Below are positions 1 to 11,690 of a stretch of DNA of 64,000 nt, one piece after another. The notes beneath the pieces were generated by a model that was given only the letters and a program-made list of their open reading frames with translations, did no database searches and had not been told where the DNA came from. The stretch is from contig NC_081415.1 of the NCBI RefSeq assembly GCF_030272615.1, forward strand, positions 597,061,335 to 597,125,334, written 5' to 3'. Origin of the DNA: Cryptomeria japonica. Taxonomy: Eukaryota > Streptophyta > Pinopsida > Cupressales > Cupressaceae. The stretch's first letter is position 1, and each line of letters opens with the position of its first letter. The translations under genes and the position numbers were made by a program.

Positions 1-42
1 GTCATTAACTAAAATATGTACGTGTTGTGTTTACAACAATTT

Positions 43-2340
43 ATGCATCCTCATCAACCTAGTGGCCATGATCAGGGTATTGCAGGTAGTTTAGGTGATG
101 ATGATTTTCTTGACTATCACTTGCTTGGCTTATCACTTTGAGTACCCAAAATACATCATACTTGATACTGTCAATGTTCATAATAAAGGTTCATCCTAGT
201 TTACAATTCTTGCACTTTTCATATATTTAATGTTTTATATATTTAATGTATTATTCTTCAGGTGTTGTCAATGTTCCTGTGCAAATTTCGTTGGCGCCTC
301 ATCAGAGGTTAGCCCCACCTATATTGCCAACTGCAATGTCGGCAACACACAACATGCAGACATCCTCTATTGCACGTCATATTGGCCAGCCCACTATTGG
401 TAGATCCCTCTTTTTCTCTATCTTATGTTATGTGTTTATTTCCCCTCAAGCGCTCTTTCTTGGGGGCATTTCATAATGGATTCCTGGATCTTCTCATATT
501 GCTAGTATGGGAATGTTGCAGGCCACATTGGTGGTGAGCGACGAAGAAATGATTCCCTTAAAGATACAGAAGGTTCTAGGTACTTCAAAATTATTCTTAT
601 ATATAGTCTAATTGTAATTTACTTTCTGATCACTCATTTTGGACTAATGATCCCATGAATTTTTTTGAGGAAATGATATTTTTTATAAAAATCTTAATGA
701 CATTGCATTGCAGATATTTGGGCCCACCATACGCAAAAGGTGGAACATCATACGTGAACAAACCCTAATCCACTATTTTGATTTCATATCATTGCTAGAA
801 TAGTTTTCCTTTGATCCATTTCTTGAACTATAATAAATGTAGCTTCAGTTCATTTTTGAATCTAACAGGTTTTTTTTTGCTTTAAAAGGTGGAATGACCA
901 AGAAAAAATGTTAAAAGATGAATTGACAAACTGTATGGTTGAGTGGGTTGGAAATGACACATTTGACAAAACCAAGCTCCTTGAAAAAGCTGTCACATAT
1001 CTAAAGTATGTGAGGGACCAATACAAGACCCATTTAGAGAAGAACGTAAAGTACGAGCATCCCCCCATTATTCTAGAGAGGGAGTGGAAGGACCTGATTT
1101 TGGATGCCAAGGAGAGAATTGAAAGGAAAAAAGGAAATACACCAACAGACGCCAAAAGAAGGTATGGATACTATTAAGAATGTAATTATGTACGAATTAA
1201 TTACTCTTTATATTTATATAATCTAACATATTTCAAACTTTTCATAGACTGAGTGACATGTCAAAGGCAACCAAGGCAAGACAAGAAAAGCACGGTCAAC
1301 ACAAACTTAGCTCTGGTGGTTATATGAAACTTTCCGCATGAACTGTAAGTATCAGTAAATGAAATATCACATCAAAATATTTATAAATTGCAAACAATTT
1401 TTTTTAATCAAACAATGCAAGAAAAATTCACGATACCAAGCAAAAATGCAAGGCTCTAAATTTAATAGAGCGCCCATAGAAGATGACAAGAGAATTGCCT
1501 ACCAGCAAGGCTATACAGTCATGGCTAAATGGCTACAAGAATTGAGTGGGCAAACACAAGATTCTGGTGCACCTGTCACACATGTAAATAAGCTAAATGA
1601 AAATTGTTTCAAATTGAATGCTTTACCAATAATATAATTGATGTTGAGTTCCAACATAAAGTGACTATATTTGTTTTAAATAAGCAAGCAATGATAACAA
1701 TGTGAATGACATTGGAATGCAACTTGCTAATCGTGAAACACCACCTGCACATGAAGGTCTGGATGTGCATCCCAGTAGTGGAGGTATTCATTTTCTATTC
1801 AAATTTATTTATGTAATTATTAATACAATTAAACATCTTAATTTGTAATTAGAGTAGTAATTAATGTAACCTTTTTTGTTAATATTTTAAAGCATGTAGT
1901 CGGTGGTGACCAAGTGGAGCATGATCTGAGTACACAACATCAGCAACGTGATGTTCCCCAATCAGGTAAAGAGGACCACTGTTATTCCTTTAAACAAATT
2001 TAATTACACATTAATGTAACCTTTAGTATTTCAACTCTAGAGGATCTAGAGGGTGTTCAACATGTTGAGGTTGAGGCTAAACAAAATGATGTGGCCCCAT
2101 CAAGTAAAGATTGCAACAATTATGTTCTCTAAATTAATGAAATACTTGTAACAATTATAAAAAATGTTTTGAATTTAACCCATTTCTTTATTATTGCAGA
2201 GGACTTTCCTTCGCTTCAGTGACCTTGTCCTCAGTATAGAACTAGACATACATCGAGATCATGAGCAGAGGGCAGAACAACTGAAGAGGGGGGAAATGAT
2301 GAAGAAAACAATGCTTCACTTAGTCTTTTCATAGCTTCAA
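43..2340 (+). pseudogene. Decayed multi-exon gene, plant En/Spm-type transposase-associated
   Basis: Short coding pieces are joined by plausible GT-AG introns. Likely exons are 262-399, 522-579, from 714, 889-1161 and 1248-1344, with weaker ones near 1447-1590, 1687-1790, 1895-1965, 2041-2102 and from 2201. Several joins keep phase (399/522, 579/714, 1161/1248), which is hard to get by chance. The 889-1161 exon is charged and helical (KDELTNCMVEW, then EREWKDLILDAKERI). The next exon (SKATKARQEKHG, then SSGGYM) resembles the segment of plant En/Spm-associated transposase proteins that ends in a Thr/Ser-Gly-Gly motif. In-frame stops at 139-141, after the exon from 714, and at 1339-1341 suggest decay or a wrong exon model. 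No CACTA terminal repeats were seen. The family call is by recognition only; the exon structure is better supported than the function. Confidence 0.45.
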
Positions 2341-4099
2341 AGAAAAAAGAAAAAAAGAAATGATTGTAATCTACCTTATTTGATAATGATTGTTTTCTAT
2401 GTGTTAATGAATGTAATTATGTGCAAATGAATGGTTATGAATGATATGTGTTAATTAATATTGATGAATGTTGCGTGTTAATTAATATTAATCAATGTTA
2501 TGTGTTAATGAACATTATGTGATATTAATGAATGAATGTTATATGTTAACGGGGAATTTAGAGTGATGTTAGGGGGGGAAGGGGCCAAATGAGCTTCCAC
2601 CTTCATGTGGTTGGCCCTGTTAAGTAGAGAATATTAAACTATTCTCAAAACCAAGTGAAGCTCAATAAGATAACACACTTTTAAATATTTCATTATGTTT
2701 CATAATTAATCTTATTGAATAATGTATAGTGAATCTTAATTGTAGGGTCCAACAGAGCCAACATGAACAACAACACCACAAGTTGCTGGGTATAATGAAC
2801 CTCCATATTGTCTTGTATGTACGCTAATAGTATGAGTTGCTTCTAGTGTTGATATCCATGGCGAGACTGCAAAATTTATGAATATGCCTCATCCTTGTAA
2901 GTTTTTTTATTACTTGACATTTTATTTAGCATTTTAAATTTTTCCTTATCATTTTAAGTCTAATCACTTTTATATGGAATTTATTGTTCTAGTTACTATT
3001 TGCGAGACATTATTGCTACAAGGACTTGCATTGCATCCATTTTTTCAATTAGGTATTATATAGGGCAGGTTTCATTTGTAAATGTCTCTTTGAGTTCATC
3101 CAAATTTTATAACTATTACCTCACATCTCGTTATTGCTTCATATCTCTATGTTCTATGAGGAGAACACCTATGTTTTTTCTTTGCCAATCCTCTAAGAGA
3201 GTTTATGACTGCTAATAACTATATATTTTGATCATTTTATATTGTCTCAGGCCCATGATAATAGTGATAATATATCAATAGAATAGATGGATATAAATTT
3301 CTTATCCTACTATAACTATACATTGGACAGTGTTCTTTGACTCCATGGTTGCTCTGTGTGAGGATTATTATGACTATATGCTGCTATTACTTGATGATTC
3401 ATATGGACTATTATTTAGGCATTCTCCTTATCACTATTGTATGATCTACATGGTTGCTATCTTATATTTGTCAACCAATCTTAGATTTTCCCTTGGTGAT
3501 CATGTATTTTCTTTCTATTTGTATTCCCCATAATTTGAGTCTTTCTCATACTATTTTTTATACACTTTCTCATCACCTAGACTAATGCATAACGTTCTAT
3601 CATAAGCTAGATAGTCCCTCATTGTTGAAAAGAAAACCTTTTAATAGTAGCATATTATTTTACCATCTTATAACAAGATGACTCCCTTGACATCCTCAGT
3701 AGCATTTGTGTAAGCTTCAATGAGCAACAAAGAATTAGGTAAGGTCAACATTGGAGCATTGTGATGCAGAGCATCCACCAATCTCAATCAATTAGGGAGA
3801 TCTTTCTCCCAACTCACCTATTCAATAGGGAACAAACCCCAAGCCCTCACTAGCCTACTAGCCCCTCAAGTTTCTACAACACCCCAAAGACTCACTCCTA
3901 TTCCCTAGTCCCATACAACCATTGACATATATCACATAGGGAATTCTCACCTTGCCCAAATCTATCTTGAGGTCTTCCAACCCTTGAATCACACCAACTC
4001 ACAAAATCTTACTCCCTCAAGACCTTCTTCAACATAAATTCATTCTATTCATGGCTCTAGGAATCTCTCCAATCCTAGCAACTATAGGACTATAATGAT
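2341..4099. other. AT-rich stretch without recognised gene
   Basis: No reading frame longer than about 70 codons and no recognisable domain. There is a G-rich patch near 2565-2590 and repeated short TTAATGAATG-like words at 2400-2540. It may hold worn upstream parts of the LINE whose RT appears at 4100, but I cannot show this. Confidence 0.5.
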
Positions 4100-4560
4100 T
4101 GGTCATACATTTGTCTAACTTTTTGCCACAATGTTAGACATGCAATTTTTTTATGAGTACCCAGAGAAAGTTAATGTTCGAGTTTGTGGGAAAGATATCT
4201 TCAAGGGATATTATCAAACCATTGACCACATATTTACACTCTAGGCTATTGTTCAGAAGGCTCACCACCGCTCTTCCATAGTCTTTTGTTGTTTATAGAC
4301 TTTTCGAAGGACTTTGACTCAATTGGGAAACACTTGCTTTTCCAACAAAAACATGATGTCGACATTTTGGATTCTCTCATTAGCATTGCTTGTAGGCTTT
4401 ATGAAATTTATTGGGCAATTTCATGCTTACAATATCTTCAACTTGAAGAGGAGAACAATTAGGGTCAAACAAGGGTGTCCTATCTCCAACCCTTTGTAAC
4501 ATCTACATTGACAAGTTGGTGGAGCTTCTTTGACTACATACTCATATGCCTTCACTAGTA
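4100..4560 (+). pseudogene. LINE reverse transcriptase fragment, left half
   Basis: Non-LTR RT blocks appear in order across frame changes. A FIDFSKDFDSI block at about 4290 carries the first catalytic Asp region, followed by DSLISIACRLYE. Then come VKQGCP at about 4465 and a YIDKLVELL segment at about 4510. This order is typical of plant LINE RTs. The catalytic xxDD block expected next is absent here but occurs at 43890. At least two frameshifts make it non-functional. The fragment stops at ATGCCTTCACTA (4549-4560), a 12-mer that recurs at 43806 where the same type of RT resumes. Confidence 0.75.
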
Positions 4561-5299
4561 TTTCAAATATATATGATTGATTGAATGTAAAGTATTTTCC
4601 AAAAGACCCCTGATATTCTTGAGGCATTCAGACTTTAGATTCATTTTTCAACTTAATTCTATCTAATAACACTAAAAAACCACATTCTTGTTAATTATAA
4701 AAATATAATTACCAATAATCTTATTTTCATATATTACATATAGTAAGATCAAATAGTTACAAATCTATCTCACCCAATAAGAAATGAGCACAAATCCAAA
4801 AGAAAGAGTTCTTCATAGTCTCACATAATATAATTAGTATTCTAATCACAAAGAATTAGAAACAATCTCTAAGTGAAGAAGATGATCATTCTAATCCTTA
4901 GTGTAAGAATGGCTTTCCATACCATGTCAAATTGTGGGTTATAAATGACCTTAAACAACCTTTAGATACATGCATCTCATGTGTGATATTGACATCTATC
5001 ACAAGTTTCACTGAAACCAAGGAAAACACTAGATTTTTTCATCTTGATCTTGATGTTAGTTGAATGTTTTTCTTTTGTGGGCTACTTGCAGAGAAGATCC
5101 CTTTTCTGGAAACTAGTATTTGTGTTATGTTTTCAATATTTGCTTAAGAATAGTATTGTCACAATAGTCCCCCTTTTGTCTGAATGCTTCCTATTGGCTT
5201 TAAGTCACATTTTCCCTGCATACTTTCTGTGTGTGGGAAAAGTGGTGCAATGAAATGGAAATTTTGGTTTCAAAAGGGTCCACACACCAATGAGACTCT
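4561..5299. other. Unassigned flank of element A
   Basis: No coding signal recognised. It lies between the LINE fragment and the left LTR of element A. With 43425-43805 it may be the remains of an older insertion that carried A into the LINE. Confidence 0.4.
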
Positions 5300-6626
5300 T
5301 GGTGCAAGTTATGGAGCTATAATTGAATATCTCAACTCCCCAAGGGATGTTCCATTTTTATCTATCTCACATGATCCCTCAAGTCAATGCTTTTGCTCTT
5401 AGATCACTGAGCAAAGTGACTTAGGAATGACAACTCTGAGAATGAGGGATGCTTGATCAACTTAATATGGATGCATTCATAGTTATGCATGATATTAAAT
5501 ATAATATGATTTAAACTAGCATGGATATGATGATAAGATAAAATATTAGTAAAACCTATCCTAACATGATATACTAGTCTAATGTGAGAGTGTTATGATA
5601 ATAGAAATGATTCTTAAAATGCTTATTAAGATGATTTCTATTTAAAACGAGGCTAGATGCTTGATTTAAAAATGATTATGGATGTTTTAAATTTAGATGC
5701 TTAGTAAAATGTCTATAAGTTTGATACTAAAGACTTGGATATCAAAATGAGAGAATGAGAGCTCTATTTATAGGAAAAATAGGGCAATGGATGGTCAAGA
5801 TTGGATAATTTTAACAAGGGCTAAGATTAAAAGTTATCAATCTAGATGTAAGAAGCACTAAATGCTTGAGAATATATGATGGCTACCTTAGGAGGTAAGG
5901 GTTAAGGTTAGGCTAAGGTTATCCATTGGATTAAGATTTTACCCAAAGGATAAACTCTTGTGCAAGGGTTAAAGGGATAACCATGGTCGAAGAAATGAAT
6001 GCTTGATGAGACCCTTGGGTTAGACGAGGGTTGAGTTAGAGAGAAAGTCTCTAATCATGCAAGAAGGTTGAGTTAACCATTAATAGTTAGGAAGACTTTA
6101 AAGGTTAACTTGTTGAAGACATAAAGCCTTTAATGGTTTTCAAAGACTTTGAGGGTTTGAGAAGTGACTTCCCTTTGCTTAGGGATGTGACAATATTTAC
6201 GAGATGGATTAGGATAAATTGGAAGTTATTAGAAGAATCTAGAAGGAGGTTTAGGGAGGCAAGTGGGAGATGTAGGAGAATGCAAGTGGATGGAGGGGAA
6301 TTTTAATTAAAATAAATTACTTTATTTCAACAAAAATAGATGCAACTTGCATAATTACAAGTGGGGGGATCTAAATAAATAAATTAGATTTATTTATTTG
6401 CAATGATCAATTTAATTAAAAAGGGGAAAAGGAGGAATCAATTAAATAAAGTGATTTATTTAATTAAAGGATATGAAAGACTTAGGTGAACTTAATTAAA
6501 TAAATTGAGTAATTCATTTAATCAAATAGATGATTGTGAATAATAGAATTTAATTAAATAGAGGAATAAGGTTAAAATGAATATTAAATATTCACTTAGG
6601 AAAGTGGTCATTTTTATACATCTACA
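5300..6626 (-). repeat. Element A 3' LTR (left copy)
   Basis: This about 1.33-kb block recurs at 42022-43424 in the same orientation. Read on the minus strand it starts TGTAGATGTATAAAAATG directly after a purine tract, as a 3' LTR should. It lacks an about 60-bp stretch present in the right copy (about 42563-42625). Many point differences suggest an old insertion. Confidence 0.8.
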
Positions 6627-6640
6627 TTTTGCCCCTCTTT
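6627..6640 (-). promoter_or_regulatory. Element A polypurine tract
   Basis: On the minus strand AAAGAGGGGCAAAA directly abuts the LTR start TGTAGA. This is the normal site of plus-strand DNA priming in reverse transcription, and it fixes the orientation of A. Confidence 0.75.
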
Positions 6641-7142
6641 GAAGTGACATGTGTGCACATGTTGATTCAAAGAAAATTTTGCCGGATATGATGTTTGTGT
6701 CGAAATGTCGATATGATACTCCCTCAGGAGATGAATCAAATATTTTAAATTTTTTGTTGATTTGATAAGCATTTTGAAATTTTGACTGTGTTGAATGCAC
6801 AATATTTGATTCATCTCCTGAAAAATGATGTTTGATAAGGTTAAAAGTGAGAAAATGAGCAAAATACATGCCCCACCTACTAACTCCTTTTGACTTTTAT
6901 CGTATAAAAAGGTAAAAAGTGATTTTATTCTTGTCATTTGCACATTTGTCTCTTTGTGATTGTGACACCTTAGCTCTGATGAAAATGCTTGTTCCTTATG
7001 GTTCTCACTAATTCAAGCACATTCGTCGATACTGGAGGCCCACCGCATATGGTCCACCTGTAAGTCACCTAAATTTTGCCACGTTTTTGATTTATTTTGT
7101 CGATTTTGGTCCCGTTTTTTAGGTTTTTCTTTCAATTTCTTC

Positions 7143-7460
7143 ATTTTAGTGCATAGGGAGTCTAGGGTAGCGCATACGATAAGAATCATAGCGTGTAGGG
7201 TAACCTAGTCAGGTCAACGTCTTAGGTATATTGGGCAGTACTTTGTAGGTGCAAGATAGCGTGCTTAGGCTTTTAGCACATACGGTTGGTAGTTTAGTAT
7301 AGAGAAGGTGTAGGATAGGGCTTAGGGTGAACTAGCGCATAGGGTAAGTAGGTTAGTGCAATGGAAACTCCAGTTAGCACATAGGTTAGTTTAGAGCATA
7401 GAATAAAGATTATAGTATGTAGGTGTGGAAAGATAGTGCATGGTTAGCAACTTAGCGCAT
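7143..7460. repeat. Degenerate GCGCATA-type repeat region in element A
   Basis: Short words such as TAGCGCATA, TAGCACATA and TTAGCGCAT recur every 20-40 bp between the polypurine tract and the antisense PMD gene. Related GCGCTA words occur in the A leader at 34260-34680 and 41825-42012, so both noncoding ends of A share this word family. Function unknown. Confidence 0.6.
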
Positions 7461-7879
7461 GGGAGGGATATTGTGGTGCGTGGGTAAGAAAAATGAGTAG
7501 AAAAGACTTCGAAGAATGTGTCGCGGGGGGAATAGATGAGGTAGATGGCTTAGGGGTGAATAGGTGCCTGCTGAGTGTTTTGGGATGGGTTTTGAGCCAA
7601 TGTTTTGCCTGCTATGATGATGTCTGAGTCTTGATATGATGATTGAGAGTTTTCTGAAATTGCTTTCATTATGAAGTACCAAGCTGATTGATTGTTTGAA
7701 TGAGGATCCTGACTTTCTGTTGATGTGGATCTTTGATTTTTTCCTTGCGATTGAATTCAATGTCTGATATGAGTTCTGATTTTTGATTTCCGATATGATT
7801 CCTGATATGATGTTTGCGATATGGATTTTGAGTTGCTTGCGTTATGGGTCTTTTGAGATGATTTCTCATTATGGTGCTT

Positions 7880-8100
7880 CCGATATGGATTTTGATTTTG
7901 GATATGGTGCTTGATTGATTTTGATATGATGCTTGATTTGATTTTGATATGGGACTTGATTGATTTTGATATGATTCTTGATTTGATTTTGATATGGGAC
8001 TTGATTTATTTCGATACGGTGCTTGATTTGATTTCGATATGGGACTTGATTTTCAATATGGGACTTGATTGATTTTGATATGGTGCTTGATTTTATGCTT
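7880..8100. repeat. Tandem repeat of GATATGGGACTTGATTGATTTT-like units
   Basis: About nine imperfect units of roughly 22-27 bp alternate GATATGG(G/T)(A/G)CTTGATT with TGATTTT. They lie just upstream of the antisense PMD coding region of A, and the acceptor-like TTTTGCAG at 8174-8181 follows. The repeats may sit in an intron, as the 19-bp repeats do in the PMD gene of B. Confidence 0.7.
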
Positions 8101-8181
8101 TGTTGTTTCAAGCTGATTTTGTTTTGATTGGATATATCAGATAGATGTGGGAATTGATGATGGACATTTTTTGTTTTGCAG

Positions 8182-10262
8182 GCACAGCTTGGTGTACTTC
8201 AGTAACGAGAGCGATTTTCGCGACCATGGTCATTGATTTTGTGATTGACATAGGCTGATAGGGATGTGGTTGAGAGATGCAGGTTGACTTCGTTATTAGA
8301 CATGCCTCGATATATCATTAACCAAGATTTGTTGACAGCTTTGGCAGAGAGGTGGCACAGTGACACAAACACCTTTCATTTGGCTATTGGCGAGATAACA
8401 GTCACACCTGAGGACTGTTATCACATTCTATGGATTTCAATTGTTGGGGCCTTGTTGCCATATGAGAAGAGTGAGGAGGATGGGTCAGAGGTTCTCCATC
8501 GCATCTTATAGGATGATTAGATTTGTGGGTATGAGATCCCATGGTAGGAGTTTATAGATCTTGATTATGCTCCTCTACCCTCTGTTTTATCAGGCTTCAT
8601 TGGTGGATTCTTGTGTCTTGACTATAGGTCAAAGCGATTAGCTATTGGATGGGGATTGGTTGTGGAGGATAGGGTTACACAAGGATGAAGGTTTGCATGG
8701 GGGTCCTGCATGTTAGCCCACCTTTACAAAGAGCTTCACCAGGTGGTATATCTAGGATACAATAGTTTGTCAGTAGGGGTGACCTTATTATAGGTGTGGA
8801 CTTGGGAGCACATTTATATGGTGAGACCACTTGCAGATAGGGATAGGCTAGTTGGGTGGGCATATGCTTATGGGTATATAGGTATAGTTGTCCAGTGCAA
8901 GGTGGGAAAACTATAGCACTAGTGGAGAGCACTGGATGATATTGATATGGTCATCTAGAGACCGTATATGGATTCTGAGGTGTGGACGAAGGATAGGCTA
9001 GAGATGCTCTATGTGTACATGTCCAAATATTTGATCGGGTGAACACCCTTTATTATCGAGTGATTTTTAAATTGTCATGTGCAACGACAATATGGGAGAC
9101 AACAGGGGATGCCACAGGGACCTTTCTTATATGCTCGCCAGAGATAGGATGTTCCTGAGTGCGAGCCCATAGTGGATAGTGTAGCAACAGTAGAGGAGTA
9201 CATGAAACTAGCAGGCCAGATTTGGGATTACGTAGATGGGGTTGTTGATGTGGGGATGATAGAGGAGTTCTTGATCTACTTCGTGGCACATGTAGTGGAA
9301 TGGATATCAGATCCAACAAAGATGGTACCTGCTTTTGAAGATGAGGAGGATGAGTAGCCAGAGAGGTGAGGGGGAGTTAGACAAAGAGATGAGGAGGGAG
9401 AGGAGGCCGGAGAGGGAGGTGGGGATGATGGAGGAGGTGATGTAGGAGGAGAAGGAGGAGGATATGGAGGTGATAGAGGAGGTTTGGGGAGAGATAAAGG
9501 AAATGGGGGTGATGGAGGGAGAGATAGAGGACGAGATAGTGGACAAGGAGGAGAAGGAGGAGGATATGGAGGTGATAGAGAAGGTTTGGGGAGAGATAGA
9601 GGAAACAGGGGTGATGGAGGGAGAGATAGAGGATGAGATAGAGGAAAAGGAGGAGATGGAGGGAGAGGAGGAGGACTTCTCCTTGGTGTTGGTGGTACTG
9701 GTAGGGTAGGTGCAATGTTAGCAGCTGTGGGGGGTATAGAGGATGATAGGTGACCCACCCAGTGGAGGAGATCAGATGTACTACCTCCACCAGCACCTCG
9801 GACAAGCACAGGCATGGGTGGGACCACAACATAGGTACCCATTCAGATTAGGCTACCTACCCATCAACAAGACTCATAGATCAGATCCCTATAGGTCATA
9901 GTGCAGTAGTTATAGGTACAGGTGCTAGCACAGTAGTGCCGGGTTACATAGATTATGACAGAGCGGGATACAGAGAGAGTGTCGGGGTTGGGAAGAGGAT
10001 CTTGCAGAGAGATTGCAGAGAGCGACAGGTGGTGGTGCAATGCGGGACACACTGAGGGAGATATGGTACTCATCCATGGTGGTCAATTACTACAGGCGGT
10101 TATATGAGGATCTATTCCCTAGAGAGCAGAGAGCTCCTAGTTATGCAACCAGTCGATCTAGTCGGAGTCAGATGGGGATAGAGAGCAGAGGTGTTATGGG
10201 GCCTTCTTGATGTGATCCACCTGAGGGAGATCTAGGAGCTGGGACATTTGTTGCGAGACCGT
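8182..10262 (+). pseudogene. Antisense plant mobile domain (PMD) gene of element A
   Basis: It is carried on the strand opposite to A's gag-pol. After an acceptor-like CAG at 8179-8181 the product shows PMD signatures: LLTALAERWHSDTNTFHL, then GEITVTPEDCYHIL near 8340-8440. A second block near 8690-8830 (AWGSCMLAHLYKELH, WTWEHIYMVRP) matches the distal PMD region. A segment at 9172-9357 ends in an acidic patch. A Gly/Arg/Asp-rich repeat follows (9360-9690), then a basic tail (10013-10210, ending with SRSSRSQ). Stops at about 8251, 8511 and later show it is dead. PMD is known both in Arabidopsis MAIN/MAIL-type proteins and in transposable elements. A role in this element, for example against silencing, is inference. 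Confidence 0.75.
9444..9675 (+). repeat. 102-bp coding minisatellite (Gly/Arg/Asp-rich)
   Basis: AGGAGGAGAAGG starts at 9444 and 9546, and a related partial unit starts at 9648, so the period is 102 bp or 34 codons. It stays in frame with the PMD gene and encodes GGYGGDRGGLGRDKGNGGDG-like units. The complementary strand gives long Pro/Ser-rich reading frames that are by-products. Confidence 0.75.
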
Positions 10263-11690
10263 AAGCCTTAGGAGATAGTCATACCTAAAAGACTTGTCTC
10301 TGTTATATTTTGATCATTTTGTTGTATTTTGACAGACATTGACACTCCTTGTACATTTTGACCATTTTGAGATATATATATATATATATATATATGGCAT
10401 TGATTTCTTTGATTCTCATGTGATGTGTCATGGATGACAATTTATGATATGCATTGTTATGATACTACTATGATGATGATGAAATGATTTTGATTTTGAT
10501 TATGTTGTATGAGATAATAACAATGAAAATATGATGATGCTTGGTTTATCTTGATTTCATTCATGTATGATGTGAGATGTATCTTAAAAATGAGATGTAT
10601 GATAATGATGATGAAATGATACTAATGCAAGATTAAAAATGATATGCAAACTAATGAAAGATGAAGATGATAATGATGTGCAGCTAAATGCAAGTATAAA
10701 ATGATATGCAACCTAAATGCAAGCATAAAATGATATGCAACTAATTGATCACCATCCTTTTCGTGTTGTCATTCTTGTGTAGTCACATGTTTTTTCTTTG
10801 TTTTTGTTTATCGTCATTGAGATTTTGATATGTTGAAAGTTTATACAAGCATAATGGTATAATTGAGCCATAATGACCTGAGTAAAACGTACATGGTTAT
10901 TGATGTTGCAAGATGACACAAGCATCGTGGTATAATTAAACCAAGACGACCTAAGTGTTGCTTGCATAAAACAGACAAGAGTTAACCATTTGTATGCACA
11001 AAGTGGAACAATGTCTTCAATAATATATTTCCAATCATGTCTTAAGACAAAATTTGCACTATACCAGTGATCACCTTACAGACAGAAAACCAAAAAAATA
11101 TCAGACTCCCCCACCATTTTCTCTGGCTCGATGCATCATCGAGAAATTTAGGAGATCCAATGATTCAAAATTTTTGAAGTGCAAAATAGTCAAAACCTCA
11201 TGCGAGATGTAAACAAATTATAATTTAGAAAATCATCCATCATGTGTGTGTTGGAGTTGTTAATTGGATCAGTGTCTTATTTTCTCCATCGATGAGTTGT
11301 TGTTGAAAGGGTTTCCTTAGTGTGTTATCATTCTTATTTTCTTATTGTTGGAATGCTTGAAGTCAGAGGGACGCTTTCCCTAGTTATAGATACCAATCAT
11401 TATGGATATTTATAGTGATTACCAAGCCATGGTGGGATATGAGGAACTGATCTTTAGATAAGCAAGGACAGTGACTACGCTAAGTATGTCCGAGATAATG
11501 TTGCATAAAAAGTGTTGGGAGATGGCCATTAGCTTTGACTTCAGATGCAAAATATATGAGTAATGATAGATAGAGTTGTTCCCTCACCAATAGCGCCTAT
11601 TTTCAGGTTTTCACCATTTGTTTTTATTGCACCTTTTGTTTTTTTTCTGATTTTTTAATTTGTTTTATGTTTTTGATGTTTTCTGTGAAC
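10263..11690. other. Noncoding spacer of element A with ATGATG-rich and (TA)n tracts
   Basis: It lies between the tail of the antisense PMD gene and the end of integrase, so the two convergent genes end here. It holds a (TA)n run at 10372-10395 and many ATGATGATG/AAATGATATGCAA words up to 10740. At 10840-10975 a GCATAATGGTATAATTGAGCC-like word occurs twice. No gene seen. Confidence 0.6.

Noticed and set aside
5300-6626. Left and right A LTR blocks as two independent solo LTRs
   Set aside because: A purine tract sits correctly beside the left block, and gag-to-integrase runs in the right order between them. Missing target duplication keeps some doubt.
7869-8111. Minus-strand 80-codon frame with repeated NQVPYQNQIK
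   Set aside because: Translation of a noncoding tandem repeat in A; no start context or domain.
9276-9842. 188-codon minus-strand Pro/Ser-rich frame
   Set aside because: Complement of the GGA-rich PMD repeat in A; such repeats leave all frames open and no domain is seen.
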